A stretch of DNA of 64,000 nt from Actinophytocola sp963840275. Its GTDB lineage: Bacteria; Actinomycetota; Actinomycetes; Mycobacteriales; Pseudonocardiaceae. Below are positions 44,395 to 53,053 of the stretch, piece by piece. The position numbers and the translations under genes were made by a program. Every line of letters starts with the position of its first letter. The stretch's first letter is position 1. The DNA is taken from assembly GCA_963840275.1 (NCBI GenBank), contig CAWIYK010000001.1:558001-622000 (forward strand), in the 5' to 3' direction. A model generated the notes under the pieces. It worked only from the letters and a program-made list of their open reading frames with translations, was not told the DNA's origin and ran no database searches.

Positions 44395-45467
44395 CAGAAG
44401 TCGAAGTCGTCGATGTTGTCGGCGTTGAAGTTCGTCGGCGGGCCGAGGATGATCTCGCCCTTGTCGCCGATCGTGTACTCACCGAGCTTGCCGGCCTCGA
44501 ACTTCTCGCCCTTCGCGCCGGAGATCTGGCCGGACGCGAGCGCCGCGGCCGCGTAGCCGGCCAGGTAGCCGAGCTCCACCGGGTTCCACAGCGCGAACTC
44601 GGTGACCGTGCCGTCCTTGACGAACTGACGCATCTGGTTCGGCGTGCCGAGCCCGGTCAGCTTGACCTTGCCCTTGGACGGCGAGGACGAGAGGTACCGC
44701 GCGGCCGCGGAGATGCCGACCGTGGTGGGGGAGATGATGCCCTTGAGGTCCGGAATGGACTGGAGCAGACCCTGCGCCTCCTGGAACGACTTCTGGTCGT
44801 CGTCGTCCCCGTAGGCGATCTTGACCAGCTCGATGTCCTTGTACTCCGGCTTCTTCAGCTCGTCCTTCATGAAGTCGATCCAGGTGTTCTGGTTCGTCGC
44901 GTTCGGCGTCGCCGACAGGATCGCGATCTTGCCGCTGCCGCCGATCTGGTCGGACATGAGCTTCACCTGGGAGCGGCCGATGTCCTCGGAGTCGGCCTGG
45001 TTGACGAAGACCTGCCGGGCGTCCGGGGCGGCGTCGGAGTCGTAGGTGACGACCGCGATGCCCTTGGCCATCGCGTCCTTGAGCGCCGGCGCGACCGCGT
45101 TCGGGTCGTTCGCGGCGATCACGATCGCGTCCTGCTGCTGCTGGATCAGCGTGTTGATGTAGGACACCTGGGAGGACGCGGACGCGTCGGACGGGCCGAC
45201 CTCCTTGCCCTCGCCCTTGAGCTCGGTGACCGCGTCGATGCCGCCCTCGTCGACGAGGACCTCGTACGGGTTGTCGATCTCCTTGGGCAGGAAGGCGATC
45301 TTCAGCCCTTCCTTGATCTTCGCGTTGGGGTCGGCCTCGCGTTCGGTGGCGTTGTCGCCGTCGCCGGCGGCGGCGTCAGACCCCTTCGTGGTCCCGCCGC
45401 AGCCCGCGACCAGGGTCAGCGCCAGTCCGGCGCTCAGTGTCCACAACAGACGGTTCGAGCGGAACAT
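44394..45467 (-). CDS. rhaS: Rhamnose ABC transporter substrate-binding lipoprotein
   Basis: Binding lipoprotein of 357 aa. The signal peptide ends in a lipobox with Cys in LVAGCGG, followed by a low-complexity Gly/Asp linker. The mature fold reads IAFLPKEIDNPYEVLVDEGG, DAIVIAANDPNAVAPALKDAMAKGIAVVTYDSDA and GIISPTTVGISAAARYL, typical of RhaS. The ATG follows AGGAGGACCAAAG. Its first 92 bp overlap the end of rhaQ in another frame. Confidence 0.93.
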   Translation of the reverse strand: MFRSNRLLWTLSAGLALTLVAGCGGTTKGSDAAAGDGDNATEREADPNAKIKEGLKIAFLPKEIDNPYEVLVDEGGIDAVTELKGEGKEVGPSDASASSQVSYINTLIQQQQDAIVIAANDPNAVAPALKDAMAKGIAVVTYDSDAAPDARQVFVNQADSEDIGRSQVKLMSDQIGGSGKIAILSATPNATNQNTWIDFMKDELKKPEYKDIELVKIAYGDDDDQKSFQEAQGLLQSIPDLKGIISPTTVGISAAARYLSSSPSKGKVKLTGLGTPNQMRQFVKDGTVTEFALWNPVELGYLAGYAAAALASGQISGAKGEKFEAGKLGEYTIGDKGEIILGPPTNFNADNIDDFDF

Positions 45468-46407
45468 CTTTGGTCCTCCTCGGTTTGAACACGACCGGGA
45501 CGAGCACTGACAGGATGAGCAGCAGTCCGGTGATCACGTTCTGGATCTCGTTGCTTACGTCGTCGAGGAACAGCACGTTGCGCAGCCCGGCCATCGCGAG
45601 CAGGGCGGTCGCCACGCCGAGCACCGTGCCGCGGCCGCCGAAGATCGACACGCCGCCGAGCAGCACCGCGGCGACCGCGACCAGCTCGAGACCGTTGGCG
45701 TTGTCCGCGCGGGCGCTGTTGTACCGCAGGGTGTAGACCAGCGACGCGAGTGCGGCGAGCGCGCCGGAGACCAGGTACAGCGTGATCTTGATCCGGTCGA
45801 CGCGGATGCCGGAGAACCGGGCGGTCTGCGCGCCGAGCCCGATCGCGTACAGCGACCGGCCGGTCGGGGTGTAGTGCACGAGCACCGCGATCGCGATGCC
45901 CACCACCAGCACGAGGATGGTGGCGTAGGGGAGGAACGTGCCGGGGACCGAGTCGGTGGCCAGCGGCCGGAAGTTCTCCGGGAAGCCGGTGACCGCGCGG
46001 TCGCCGAGCAGCACGTACGCCAGCCCTCGGTAGAGCCCCAGCGTGCCGATGGTGACCGCGAGCGAGGGGAGTCCGAACCGGACGATCAGCACCGCGTTCA
46101 CCGAGCCGAGCAGCACGCCGGCGACGAGCACGATCGGCACGATCGTCTCGAACGACATGCCGGCGTCCCACAGCGTTCCGGTCAGCGCGGAGCAGAACCC
46201 GAGCATCGACGCGACGGACAGGTCGATCTCGCCGGTCAGGACGATCGGCAGCAGCGCGAACGCGAGCAGCGCCACCTCGCTGTAGTCCAGCAGGAGGAAG
46301 CTGATGTTGCTCTGCTCGGCGAACCCGTCGCTCCCGGCGCCGACGACCAGCACACCCACACAGAGCACCAACAGCGCCGTCTCCCAGCGCAGCAACCTAT
46401 CCCGCAC
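45376..46407 (-). CDS. rhaQ: Rhamnose ABC transporter permease RhaQ
   Basis: Channel subunit of 343 aa with eight or more membrane spans. IVLTGEIDLSVASMLGFCSALTG, NAVLIVRFGLPSLAVTIGTLGLYRGLAYV and LGGVSIFGGRGTVLG are diagnostic RbsC/RhaQ segments. The last 40 residues after VFKPRR are polar and extend 92 bp into rhaS, an unusually long overlap. Confidence 0.92.
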   Translation of the reverse strand: MRDRLLRWETALLVLCVGVLVVGAGSDGFAEQSNISFLLLDYSEVALLAFALLPIVLTGEIDLSVASMLGFCSALTGTLWDAGMSFETIVPIVLVAGVLLGSVNAVLIVRFGLPSLAVTIGTLGLYRGLAYVLLGDRAVTGFPENFRPLATDSVPGTFLPYATILVLVVGIAIAVLVHYTPTGRSLYAIGLGAQTARFSGIRVDRIKITLYLVSGALAALASLVYTLRYNSARADNANGLELVAVAAVLLGGVSIFGGRGTVLGVATALLAMAGLRNVLFLDDVSNEIQNVITGLLLILSVLVPVVFKPRRTKDVPLEPSVVDTERRTGADPGRGLRRDHEGV

Positions 46408-47410
46408 GACGCACCGCCCTTTCGGCCCGCAATCGTTCCGCGAGGCGGACCATCACGGCGCGGTCGAGGGAGATCGCGACGAGCAGGGCCGCGCCGTCGA
46501 CCGCGCGCTGCCAGAAGGCCGGCACGCCGAGGATGGGCAGCGCGCTGGTGATCGTGGTCAGCAACAGCGCACCGAGCACCGCGCCGACGACCGTCCCGCT
46601 GCCGCCGAAGATCGCCACTCCGCCGACCACGACCGCGGCGACCACGGCCAGCTCGCGGCCGGTGCCGACGGAGGCGTTGATGGTGCCGAAGTACGCGGCG
46701 TGCAGGACTCCGCCGAGCCCGACGAGCGCACCGGAGATCACGAACGCCGAGAACACCCTGCGCCCGGTGGGAATGCCGGCGAGCCGCGCGGCGTCGGGGT
46801 TGGACCCGATGGCGTACAGCTCGCGGCCGGCGCGGAAGTTGTGCAGCGCGTAGGCGGTGCACCCGAGCACGACGAGCACGATGATCGTGAGGTGGGGGAT
46901 CCCGAGCAGCGACCCGCTGCCGAGGTCGAGAAAACCCTGGGGCATCTGGTAGGCGTTGATCTGGGTGGTGTCGGTCGCCGACGCCCACGCGTAGTCGACG
47001 CCGCGGTAGACGTAGAGCGTGCCGAGGGTGACCACCAGTGCGGGCACCTTGGCGATCGCCACCAGCGCCCCGTTGATGGCGCCGCACACCGCCCCGAGCC
47101 CGATCCCGGCGAGGACGACGACGATGACCGGCAGGTCCTTGTCGGCGAGGAACAGCTGACCGGACAGGTACGCGGTGAGCCCCATGACCGACCCGACGGA
47201 CAGGTCGATGTTGCGGGTGATCACGAGCAGCGCCTGCCCGATCGCGAGCAGCCCGATGATCGACGCGTTCAGGAAGAGGTCGTGCAGACCCTGCCCGGAC
47301 AGGAAGCTCGGCCGCGCGACGGTGGCGGCGCCGACGACGGCCACCAGCGCGACGACGATCCCCAGCTCCCGCCCGGCGAAGGCGGACTCCCGCGCGGAAG
47401 GCTTGATCAC
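46397..47410 (-). CDS. rhaP: Rhamnose ABC transporter permease RhaP
   Basis: Second channel subunit, 337 aa. LVITRNIDLSVGSVMGLTAYLSG, AINGALVAIAKVPALVVTLGTLYVYRG, RELYAIGSNPDAARLAGIPTGR and VGGVAIFGGSGTVVG match RhaP. A GTG start at 47410 overlaps the rhaT stop (GTGA); a longer reading to 47812 is a shadow of rhaT. The 3' end overlaps rhaQ by 11 bp. Confidence 0.92.
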   Translation of the reverse strand: MIKPSARESAFAGRELGIVVALVAVVGAATVARPSFLSGQGLHDLFLNASIIGLLAIGQALLVITRNIDLSVGSVMGLTAYLSGQLFLADKDLPVIVVVLAGIGLGAVCGAINGALVAIAKVPALVVTLGTLYVYRGVDYAWASATDTTQINAYQMPQGFLDLGSGSLLGIPHLTIIVLVVLGCTAYALHNFRAGRELYAIGSNPDAARLAGIPTGRRVFSAFVISGALVGLGGVLHAAYFGTINASVGTGRELAVVAAVVVGGVAIFGGSGTVVGAVLGALLLTTITSALPILGVPAFWQRAVDGAALLVAISLDRAVMVRLAERLRAERAVRRAG

Positions 47411-48909
47411 TCCGCACCTCCCGTGGCCGCCTGCAGCACCTTCTCCTCGGTCGCGTCCTCTTTGGACAGTTCGGCGGTCAGCCGGCCCTCGTGCATCACC
47501 AGCACGCGGTCGGCCATGCCGAGCACCTCCGACAGCTCCGAGCTGATCATCAGCACCGCCATGCCCGACGCGGCCAGCTCCGAGAGCAGCGCGTGCACCT
47601 CGACCTTCGCGCCGACGTCGATGCCGCGCGTCGGCTCGTCCACGATCAGCACCCCCGGCTCGGTCGCGAGCCACTTGCCCAGCACGACCTTCTGCTGGTT
47701 GCCACCCGACAGCGTCGCCACCGGGTCGGCCAGCCGCCTGCGCTTCACCCCGAGCCGGTCGGCCCACGTCGAGGCCATCGCCCGCTCCCGCGACCGGCGC
47801 ACGATGCCCCACCGGGACACCGCCCCGAGCCGCGGCAGCGTCGCGTTCCGCTCGATCGACAGGTCCAGGATCAGTCCCTGCTCACGCCGGTCCTCCGGCA
47901 CCATCGCCACCCCCGCGGCGATCGCGGCGCGCGGGTCGCCGGCCGGCAGCCGCCGGCCCGACACCATGACCGTGCCCGCGTCCCGGTCGTCCACCCCGAA
48001 GATCGCCCGCGCGACCTCCGACCGGCCCGACCCGACGAGGCCCGCGAGCCCCACGATCTCGCCACGCCGCACCTCGAACGACACGTCCGCGAACACTCCG
48101 GCGCGGGTCAGTCCCTCGACGACCAGCGCGGTGTCCGCAGGCGACGCGGACCGCGACGGGTACAGCTGCTCCACCGACCGGCCGACCATGCTGCGCACCA
48201 ACGTGTCCCGGTCGATGTCGGCCATCGGCGAGCTGGTCACCAGCGAGCCGTCGCGCAACACGGTCACCCGCTGGCAGATCGTGTACATCTCCTCGAGCCG
48301 GTGGGAGATGAACAGCAGCGCCGCGCCGCCCTCCGCGAGCCGCGCCGCCACCCGGAACAGCCGCTCGGCCTCCACAGTGGACAGTGCGGCGGTCGGCTCG
48401 TCCATCACGATGATCCGCGCCTCGGCGGACAGCGCCTTGCCGATCTCGATGATCTGCTGGTCGGCGATGGACAGTCCGCGGGTGACGCGGCCGGGGTCGA
48501 TGGGCACGCCGAGTGACTCGAACAGCTCGGCCGTCCGCCGGTGCATGGCCGCGCGGTCGATCCGCCGCATCGACCGCAGCGGCTGCCGGCCCATGAACAC
48601 GTTCTCCGCGACCGTCAGGTCGGGAAACTGAGTCGGTTCCTGGTGGATCACGGCGATGCCGTGCCGTTGCGCGTCGCGTGGGCCGGCGAACGCCACCGGC
48701 TCGCCGTCGACCAGCACGACACCGGTGTCCGGCCGGTGCTCGCCGCCGATGACCCGCACGATCGTCGACTTGCCGGCGCCGTTCTCACCCGCGAGCCCGT
48801 GCACCTCGCCGGCGTGCAGCTCGAGTGAGACCCCGCGCAGCGCGTGCACCGCGTCGAAGGACTTGTGGACGTCCCGCAGCTCGAGCAACGGTGGCGTCGA
48901 TGCCGTCAC
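47407..48909 (-). CDS. rhaT: Rhamnose ABC transporter ATPase
   Basis: Double-domain ATPase of 500 aa. Domain 1: Walker A GLAGENGAGKSTIVRVI, signature LSIADQQIIEIGKAL, Walker B IIVMDEPTAALS. Domain 2: GLAGLVGSGRSEVARAIFG, then LSGGNQQKVVLGKWL and VLIVDEPTRGID. This is the first gene of the leftward rhamnose operon. The GTG start at 48909 is 26 bp from a TGAAACGTTTCA operator. Confidence 0.94.
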   Translation of the reverse strand: MTASTPPLLELRDVHKSFDAVHALRGVSLELHAGEVHGLAGENGAGKSTIVRVIGGEHRPDTGVVLVDGEPVAFAGPRDAQRHGIAVIHQEPTQFPDLTVAENVFMGRQPLRSMRRIDRAAMHRRTAELFESLGVPIDPGRVTRGLSIADQQIIEIGKALSAEARIIVMDEPTAALSTVEAERLFRVAARLAEGGAALLFISHRLEEMYTICQRVTVLRDGSLVTSSPMADIDRDTLVRSMVGRSVEQLYPSRSASPADTALVVEGLTRAGVFADVSFEVRRGEIVGLAGLVGSGRSEVARAIFGVDDRDAGTVMVSGRRLPAGDPRAAIAAGVAMVPEDRREQGLILDLSIERNATLPRLGAVSRWGIVRRSRERAMASTWADRLGVKRRRLADPVATLSGGNQQKVVLGKWLATEPGVLIVDEPTRGIDVGAKVEVHALLSELAASGMAVLMISSELSEVLGMADRVLVMHEGRLTAELSKEDATEEKVLQAATGGAE

Positions 48910-48934
48910 GTGCGCTCACCGCCTGCACGGGTCA

Positions 48935-49015
48935 TGAAACGTTTCACACCTGATCTCCTGGCAAGGTAGCCGAGCCTCGCGGAAGGCGTCAAGAGACGCG
49001 GATTGATACGTTTCA
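48935..49015 (-). promoter_or_regulatory. Rhamnose operon promoter flanked by two LacI-type operators
   Basis: On the minus strand, -35 TTGACG (48992-48987), an 18-bp spacer and -10 TACCTT (48968-48963) form a promoter starting near 48956. TGAAACGTTTCA (48935-48946), a perfect LacI-type palindrome, lies just downstream of the start. TGATACGTTTCA (49004-49015) lies just upstream of the -35. This arrangement suits repression by looping. No LacI-family gene is in the window. Confidence 0.75.
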
Positions 49016-49049
49016 AAGCTGTTGTGAAAGCCGACCTACACTCGGTCGG

Positions 49050-50204
49050 GTGGCAGGATTTCCGCTGGGCAGCGACGTGACCGTCGACGAGCTGACGACC
49101 GATCCGCATCCGCTGCTCGCACGGTTGCGCGCGACCGAGCCGGTGTCGTGGCTGCCGGTGCTCGGCGGCTGGCTCGTGACCGGCCACTCGCTCGCGCAGC
49201 AGGTGATGCGGGACGCGGCGACGTTCACCGTCGACGACCCCCGGTTCTCGACCGCGCGGGTCGTCGGGCCGAGCATGCTGTCGCTCGACGGCGCGGAGCA
49301 CTCGCGGCACCGCGAGCCGTTCGTGCCGCCGTTCCGGCCGGCCGCGGTGCGCGAGCGGTTCGAGGGTTTCGTCGCGGCGGAGACCACGCGGCTGCTCGAC
49401 GCGCTGCGGCCCGCCGGGGGCGCCGAGCTGCGTGGCGAGTTCGCCGGCCCGCTCGCGGTCGCGGTGGTGGCCGACGCGCTGGGGCTCGCCGACGCGGACG
49501 CGGCGACCGTGCTGTCCTGGTACGCGGCGATCGTCGAGTCGGTGTCCGAGGTGACCGCGGGCCGGCCGGCGACCCCGGCGGGCGCGGCGGCGTTCGCGTC
49601 GCTCGGGGCGAGTGTCGGCAGGACGATCGCGGCGCGCGGCACGGGTTCGCTGCTCGTGGACGTGGTGCACGCATACGGCCTCGCGACCGAGGAGGCCGTG
49701 TCGAACGCGGCGGTGCTGATGTTCGGCGGCATCGACACGACCGAGGGCATGATCACCAACCTGGTGCTGCACCTGCTGGCACGCCCCGAGGTGCTGGCCG
49801 CCGTCCGCGCCGAGCCGGCGTTGCTGTCCGGCGCGGTGGAGGAGTCGGTGCGCCTGGAACCCGCGGCCGCGGTCGTAGACCGGTACGCCACACGCGACGT
49901 CCGCCTCGGCGGCGCCCACCTCGCCGCGGGCGACCTCGTGACCGTCTCCATCGCCGGCGCGAACCGCGACCCGTCCGTCTTCACCGACCCCGACACGTTC
50001 GATCCCCGACGGTCCAACGTGCGGTCGAACCTCGCTTTCGCACTGGGGCCGCACTTCTGCCTTGGCGCTCGGCTCGCGCGGGTCGAGACGGAGATCGCCG
50101 TGCGTGCGCTGCTCGCGTTGCCGGGTTTGCGGTTGGCCGGTGCCGCCGCGCCGCGTGGGCTCGTGTTCCGTAAGCCGCCCGCGTTGCCGGTGCGGTGGGA
50201 CTAG
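49050..50204 (+). CDS. Cytochrome P450
   Basis: Soluble bacterial P450 of 384 aa. The I-helix oxygen-binding motif is FGGIDTTEG, the K-helix ExxR is ESVR, and the heme loop FALGPHFCLGARLAR holds the ligand Cys 337. No membrane anchor. A GTG start at 49050 lies 34 bp from the rhamnose upstream operator; leader length suggests initiation close to the start codon. The substrate is unknown and no ferredoxin gene is adjacent. Confidence 0.92.
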   Translation: MAGFPLGSDVTVDELTTDPHPLLARLRATEPVSWLPVLGGWLVTGHSLAQQVMRDAATFTVDDPRFSTARVVGPSMLSLDGAEHSRHREPFVPPFRPAAVRERFEGFVAAETTRLLDALRPAGGAELRGEFAGPLAVAVVADALGLADADAATVLSWYAAIVESVSEVTAGRPATPAGAAAFASLGASVGRTIAARGTGSLLVDVVHAYGLATEEAVSNAAVLMFGGIDTTEGMITNLVLHLLARPEVLAAVRAEPALLSGAVEESVRLEPAAAVVDRYATRDVRLGGAHLAAGDLVTVSIAGANRDPSVFTDPDTFDPRRSNVRSNLAFALGPHFCLGARLARVETEIAVRALLALPGLRLAGAAAPRGLVFRKPPALPVRWD

Positions 50205-50238
50205 GTCACCTTTCGCGTGGTCCACGCGTCGGGTGAAT

Positions 50239-50592
50239 ATGTCCATCGCTTATCTCGTCGTCACCGTTGTCACCGTCGTGGTGAACGCCTGGGCGGCTGT
50301 TGCTGACCTGGCGAAAGCCGAGTTCGTGCTCGCCAACTCCGCCGAAGTCGGAGTGCCGCGGTCGTGGTTGCCGTTGTTGGCCACCCTCAAGGCCGCCGGT
50401 GCCGCCGGGCTTCTCCTCGGGCTGCTCGGGGTGCGTGTTCTCGGGCTGGCCGCGGCCATCGGACTCGTGGCCTTCTTCGTCGGCGCGGTTGGTGTGCACG
50501 TCCGGGCCCGGGTCTTCCACAACATCGCGTTTCCCGGCACCTACCTCGCTCTGGCCGTCGCGTCGTTGGTGCTAGCCGCCCCACACGTATAG
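50239..50592 (+). CDS. DoxX-like small membrane protein
   Basis: Protein of 117 aa with four predicted transmembrane helices (AYLVVTVVTVVVNAWAAV; LPLLATLKAAGAAGLLLGLLG; LAAAIGLVAFFVGAVGVHV; YLALAVASLVLAA), a DoxX_2-like topology. The ATG at 50239 is chosen because the longer reading is a P450 shadow. Convergent overlap of 21 bp with the next gene. Confidence 0.75.
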   Translation: MSIAYLVVTVVTVVVNAWAAVADLAKAEFVLANSAEVGVPRSWLPLLATLKAAGAAGLLLGLLGVRVLGLAAAIGLVAFFVGAVGVHVRARVFHNIAFPGTYLALAVASLVLAAPHV

Positions 50593-51054
50593 GCCGACGC
50601 CGCACAGCACCAGCGCGACCATGCTCAGGAACCCGCGCACGCGGTTCCAGGTCTTCCAGCGCGGCGAGAAGTCGGCCCAGCGCTTCTCCCAGTCGGTCGA
50701 CGTGCTGTTCTCCAGCGCGTTGTTCAGCGGGATGTTGACGGCGCCGGTGACCATGATGCCGCCGACGAGGTAGACGACGGCACCGGAGAAGAACAGCAGC
50801 GCCGGGTTCGTCTCGTCCAGCCCCAGCAACAGGAAACCGGTGACCGCGCCGGTGACCACCGGGCCGAGGAACGTCGCGATGAACGGCGGGTTGTAGATCG
50901 CGACGTTGATCTTGCGCATCGCCGCGACCGCCAGCTCCGGGTCGGTGGTGTCGAGGCCCGGCACGACCGAGTTCGAGTACGTGAAGAAGACGCCGAAGAT
51001 GCCGGCGAGCAGCACGAGCGTCAGCAAGGCGACGATGAGTGTCAGTGTGAGCAC
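50572..51054 (-). CDS. DUF1772 / anthrone oxygenase-like membrane protein
   Basis: Membrane protein of 160 aa with four hydrophobic helices. FTYSNSVVPGLDTTDPELAVAAMRKINVAIYNPPFIATFLGPV and the C-terminal W...R..WNRVR pattern are typical of DUF1772, a family that includes anthrone oxygenases. GTG start at 51054. Confidence 0.78.
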   Translation of the reverse strand: MLTLTLIVALLTLVLLAGIFGVFFTYSNSVVPGLDTTDPELAVAAMRKINVAIYNPPFIATFLGPVVTGAVTGFLLLGLDETNPALLFFSGAVVYLVGGIMVTGAVNIPLNNALENSTSTDWEKRWADFSPRWKTWNRVRGFLSMVALVLCGVGLYVWGG

Positions 51055-51097
51055 AGGCCAGCTCCAGCGTCGGTACCGGTATGGCCTGTCAGGCTAC

Positions 51098-51574
51098 TCA
51101 GGCAGCGCGCATGGCGGCACGGAACAACACCTGCTGGTTGCCCTCGACCCACGTCAGGTGCTGGGTGATGGCGCGGATCCGCCAGCCCTCGGCGGTGCGC
51201 GTGAGGCGGAAGTCGTACGTGCCGCCGACCGTCCACAGTGGAGACCCGTGCGGGTTGGTGAGCCGGTGCACGCCGACGACGTTCGCGGTGGCGCTCGCGG
51301 TGTCGCCGTCGACGTCGGTCAGGATGTTGGTGATCAGGTGCTGCGTCGACTCGAGGCCGTCCATGGTGCGGCGCCACGAGCCCTGCTTGTCGGTGGACAG
51401 CAGCTCGTCGACGGTCGCCTCCTGGGGCTCGCCGCCCCAGAGCGCGGTGTAGTCGGTGTAGACCTGTTCGGTGAACAGCGCCTTGAGACCGTCCCAGTCG
51501 CGACGGTCGAGGCACCAACCCATGCGGGTCACGGTGTCGGTGATCTCGGCGCGGTCGACAAGCTCCTGGCTCAT
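51098..51574 (-). CDS. SnoaL-like (NTF2-fold) protein
   Basis: Protein of 158 aa with the conical NTF2 fold. RAEITDTVTRMGWCLDRRDWDGLKALFTEQVYTDYTALWGG and DVDGDTASATANVVGVHR, then GGTYDFRLTRTAEGWRIRAITQ, match SnoaL_4-type domains, often isomerases, cyclases or dehydratases without fixed chemistry. The ATG is at 51574. It stands divergent from the MatB-like ligase 55 bp away. Confidence 0.82.
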   Translation of the reverse strand: MSQELVDRAEITDTVTRMGWCLDRRDWDGLKALFTEQVYTDYTALWGGEPQEATVDELLSTDKQGSWRRTMDGLESTQHLITNILTDVDGDTASATANVVGVHRLTNPHGSPLWTVGGTYDFRLTRTAEGWRIRAITQHLTWVEGNQQVLFRAAMRAA

Positions 51575-51628
51575 GATGTGATCGTGGCGCACGCTGCTTG
51601 AGGCGGGCTCGAAGGTGTGAGGAGAGCG

Positions 51629-53053
51629 ATGTTTCCGGAACTGGTGACCGGTAGTGACCGCGAGGCGCTGCGCTTCGGCGACACCTCGCTGACCTACCGC
51701 GAGCTCGCCCGCCTCACCGGCCAGGTCGCCGGCAACCTCACCGGCCGCGCCGGCGTCGCGGTGTGGGCGACGCCGACGGTCGAGACGTGCGTCGCGGTCG
51801 TCGGCGCGCTGGTCGCCGGCGTGCCGGTCATCCCGGTGAACCCGAAGATCGGCGAGCGCGAGCTGACCCACATCCTCACCGACAGCGAGCCCGACCTCGT
51901 GCTCGCCGCCCCCAACGCGGACCTCCCGGACGCGCTCGCCGCCCTGCCCCGCGTGCCGGTCCTCATCGAGACGCAGGACTCCCCGCTCCCGCCGGCCGCG
52001 GCCGAACCCGACGGCGAGACGCCCGCGTTCATCGTCTACACCTCCGGCACCACCGGCCCGCCGAAGGGCGTGGTGCTGCCGCGCCGCGCGGTCACCTCGA
52101 ACCTCGACGCGCTCGCCGAGGTGTGGGAGTGGACGGCGGACGACGTCCTCGTGCACGGCCTGCCCCTGTTCCACGTGCACGGCCTGATCGTCGGCGTCGT
52201 CGGCCCGCTCCGGCGTGGCGGCACCCTGCACCACCTCGGCCGGTTCTCCTCCGCGGCCGCGGCTGGGGCGCTGGCCGGCGACGGCACGATGATGTTCGGC
52301 GTGCCGACCATGTACCACCGGCTGGCGCTGGACTGCGCCGACGACGCCCGGCTCGCGGCGCAGCTCGGCGGCGCGCGGCTGCTGGTGTCCGGGTCGGCGG
52401 CGCTGCCCGCGACCGACCACCAGCGGCTCGCGGAGTCGACCGGGCAGCGGGTCGTCGAGCGCTACGGCATGACCGAGACGCTGATGAACTGCAGCGTCCG
52501 CGCGGACGGCGACCGGCGGCCGGGCGCCGTCGGGCCACCCCTGCCGGGCGTCGAGCTGCGGTTGGTCGACGACGAGGGCGCGCCGCTCGCGGGGGACACC
52601 GTCGGCGAGATCGAGGTGCGCGGGCCGAACCTGTTCCTCGGCTACCTGAACCGCCCGGACGCGACGGCCGAGGTGCTGCGCGACGGCTGGTTCCGCACCG
52701 GCGACATGGCGCTGCGCGACGCGGACGGCTACGTCCGGATCGTCGGCCGGCGCGCGACCGACCTGATCAAGAGCGGCGGGTACAAGATCGGCGCGGGGGA
52801 GATCGAGAACGCGCTGCTCGAGCACCCCGGCGTCGCGGAGGTCGCGGTGACCGGCGAGCCGGACGAGGACCTCGGCGAGCGGATCGTGGCGTGGGTGGTG
52901 CCCTCCGGCGACGCCGCGCCGTCGGCCGACGACCTGGCCGACCACGTGGCGCGGCTGCTGTCGCCGCACAAGCGACCGAGGGTGGTGCGTTTCCTGGAGT
53001 CGTTGCCCCGCAACGACATGGGCAAGATCATGAAGCGGGCGCTCGGTGACTGA
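51629..53053 (+). CDS. MatB-like malonyl-CoA (acyl-CoA) synthetase
   Basis: AMP-forming ligase of 474 aa, compact as in MatB. The P-loop YTSGTTGPPKGVVLP, GLPLFHVHGLIVGV, VERYGMTETLMN, WFRTGDMALRDADGYVRIVGR and PRNDMGKIMKRAL with the catalytic Lys follow the MatB pattern. The ATG at 51629 has GGAGAG upstream. The downstream carboxyltransferase starts 8 bp inside this gene, so malonate or methylmalonate activation followed by carboxyl transfer or decarboxylation is plausible. Confidence 0.87.
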   Translation: MFPELVTGSDREALRFGDTSLTYRELARLTGQVAGNLTGRAGVAVWATPTVETCVAVVGALVAGVPVIPVNPKIGERELTHILTDSEPDLVLAAPNADLPDALAALPRVPVLIETQDSPLPPAAAEPDGETPAFIVYTSGTTGPPKGVVLPRRAVTSNLDALAEVWEWTADDVLVHGLPLFHVHGLIVGVVGPLRRGGTLHHLGRFSSAAAAGALAGDGTMMFGVPTMYHRLALDCADDARLAAQLGGARLLVSGSAALPATDHQRLAESTGQRVVERYGMTETLMNCSVRADGDRRPGAVGPPLPGVELRLVDDEGAPLAGDTVGEIEVRGPNLFLGYLNRPDATAEVLRDGWFRTGDMALRDADGYVRIVGRRATDLIKSGGYKIGAGEIENALLEHPGVAEVAVTGEPDEDLGERIVAWVVPSGDAAPSADDLADHVARLLSPHKRPRVVRFLESLPRNDMGKIMKRALGD

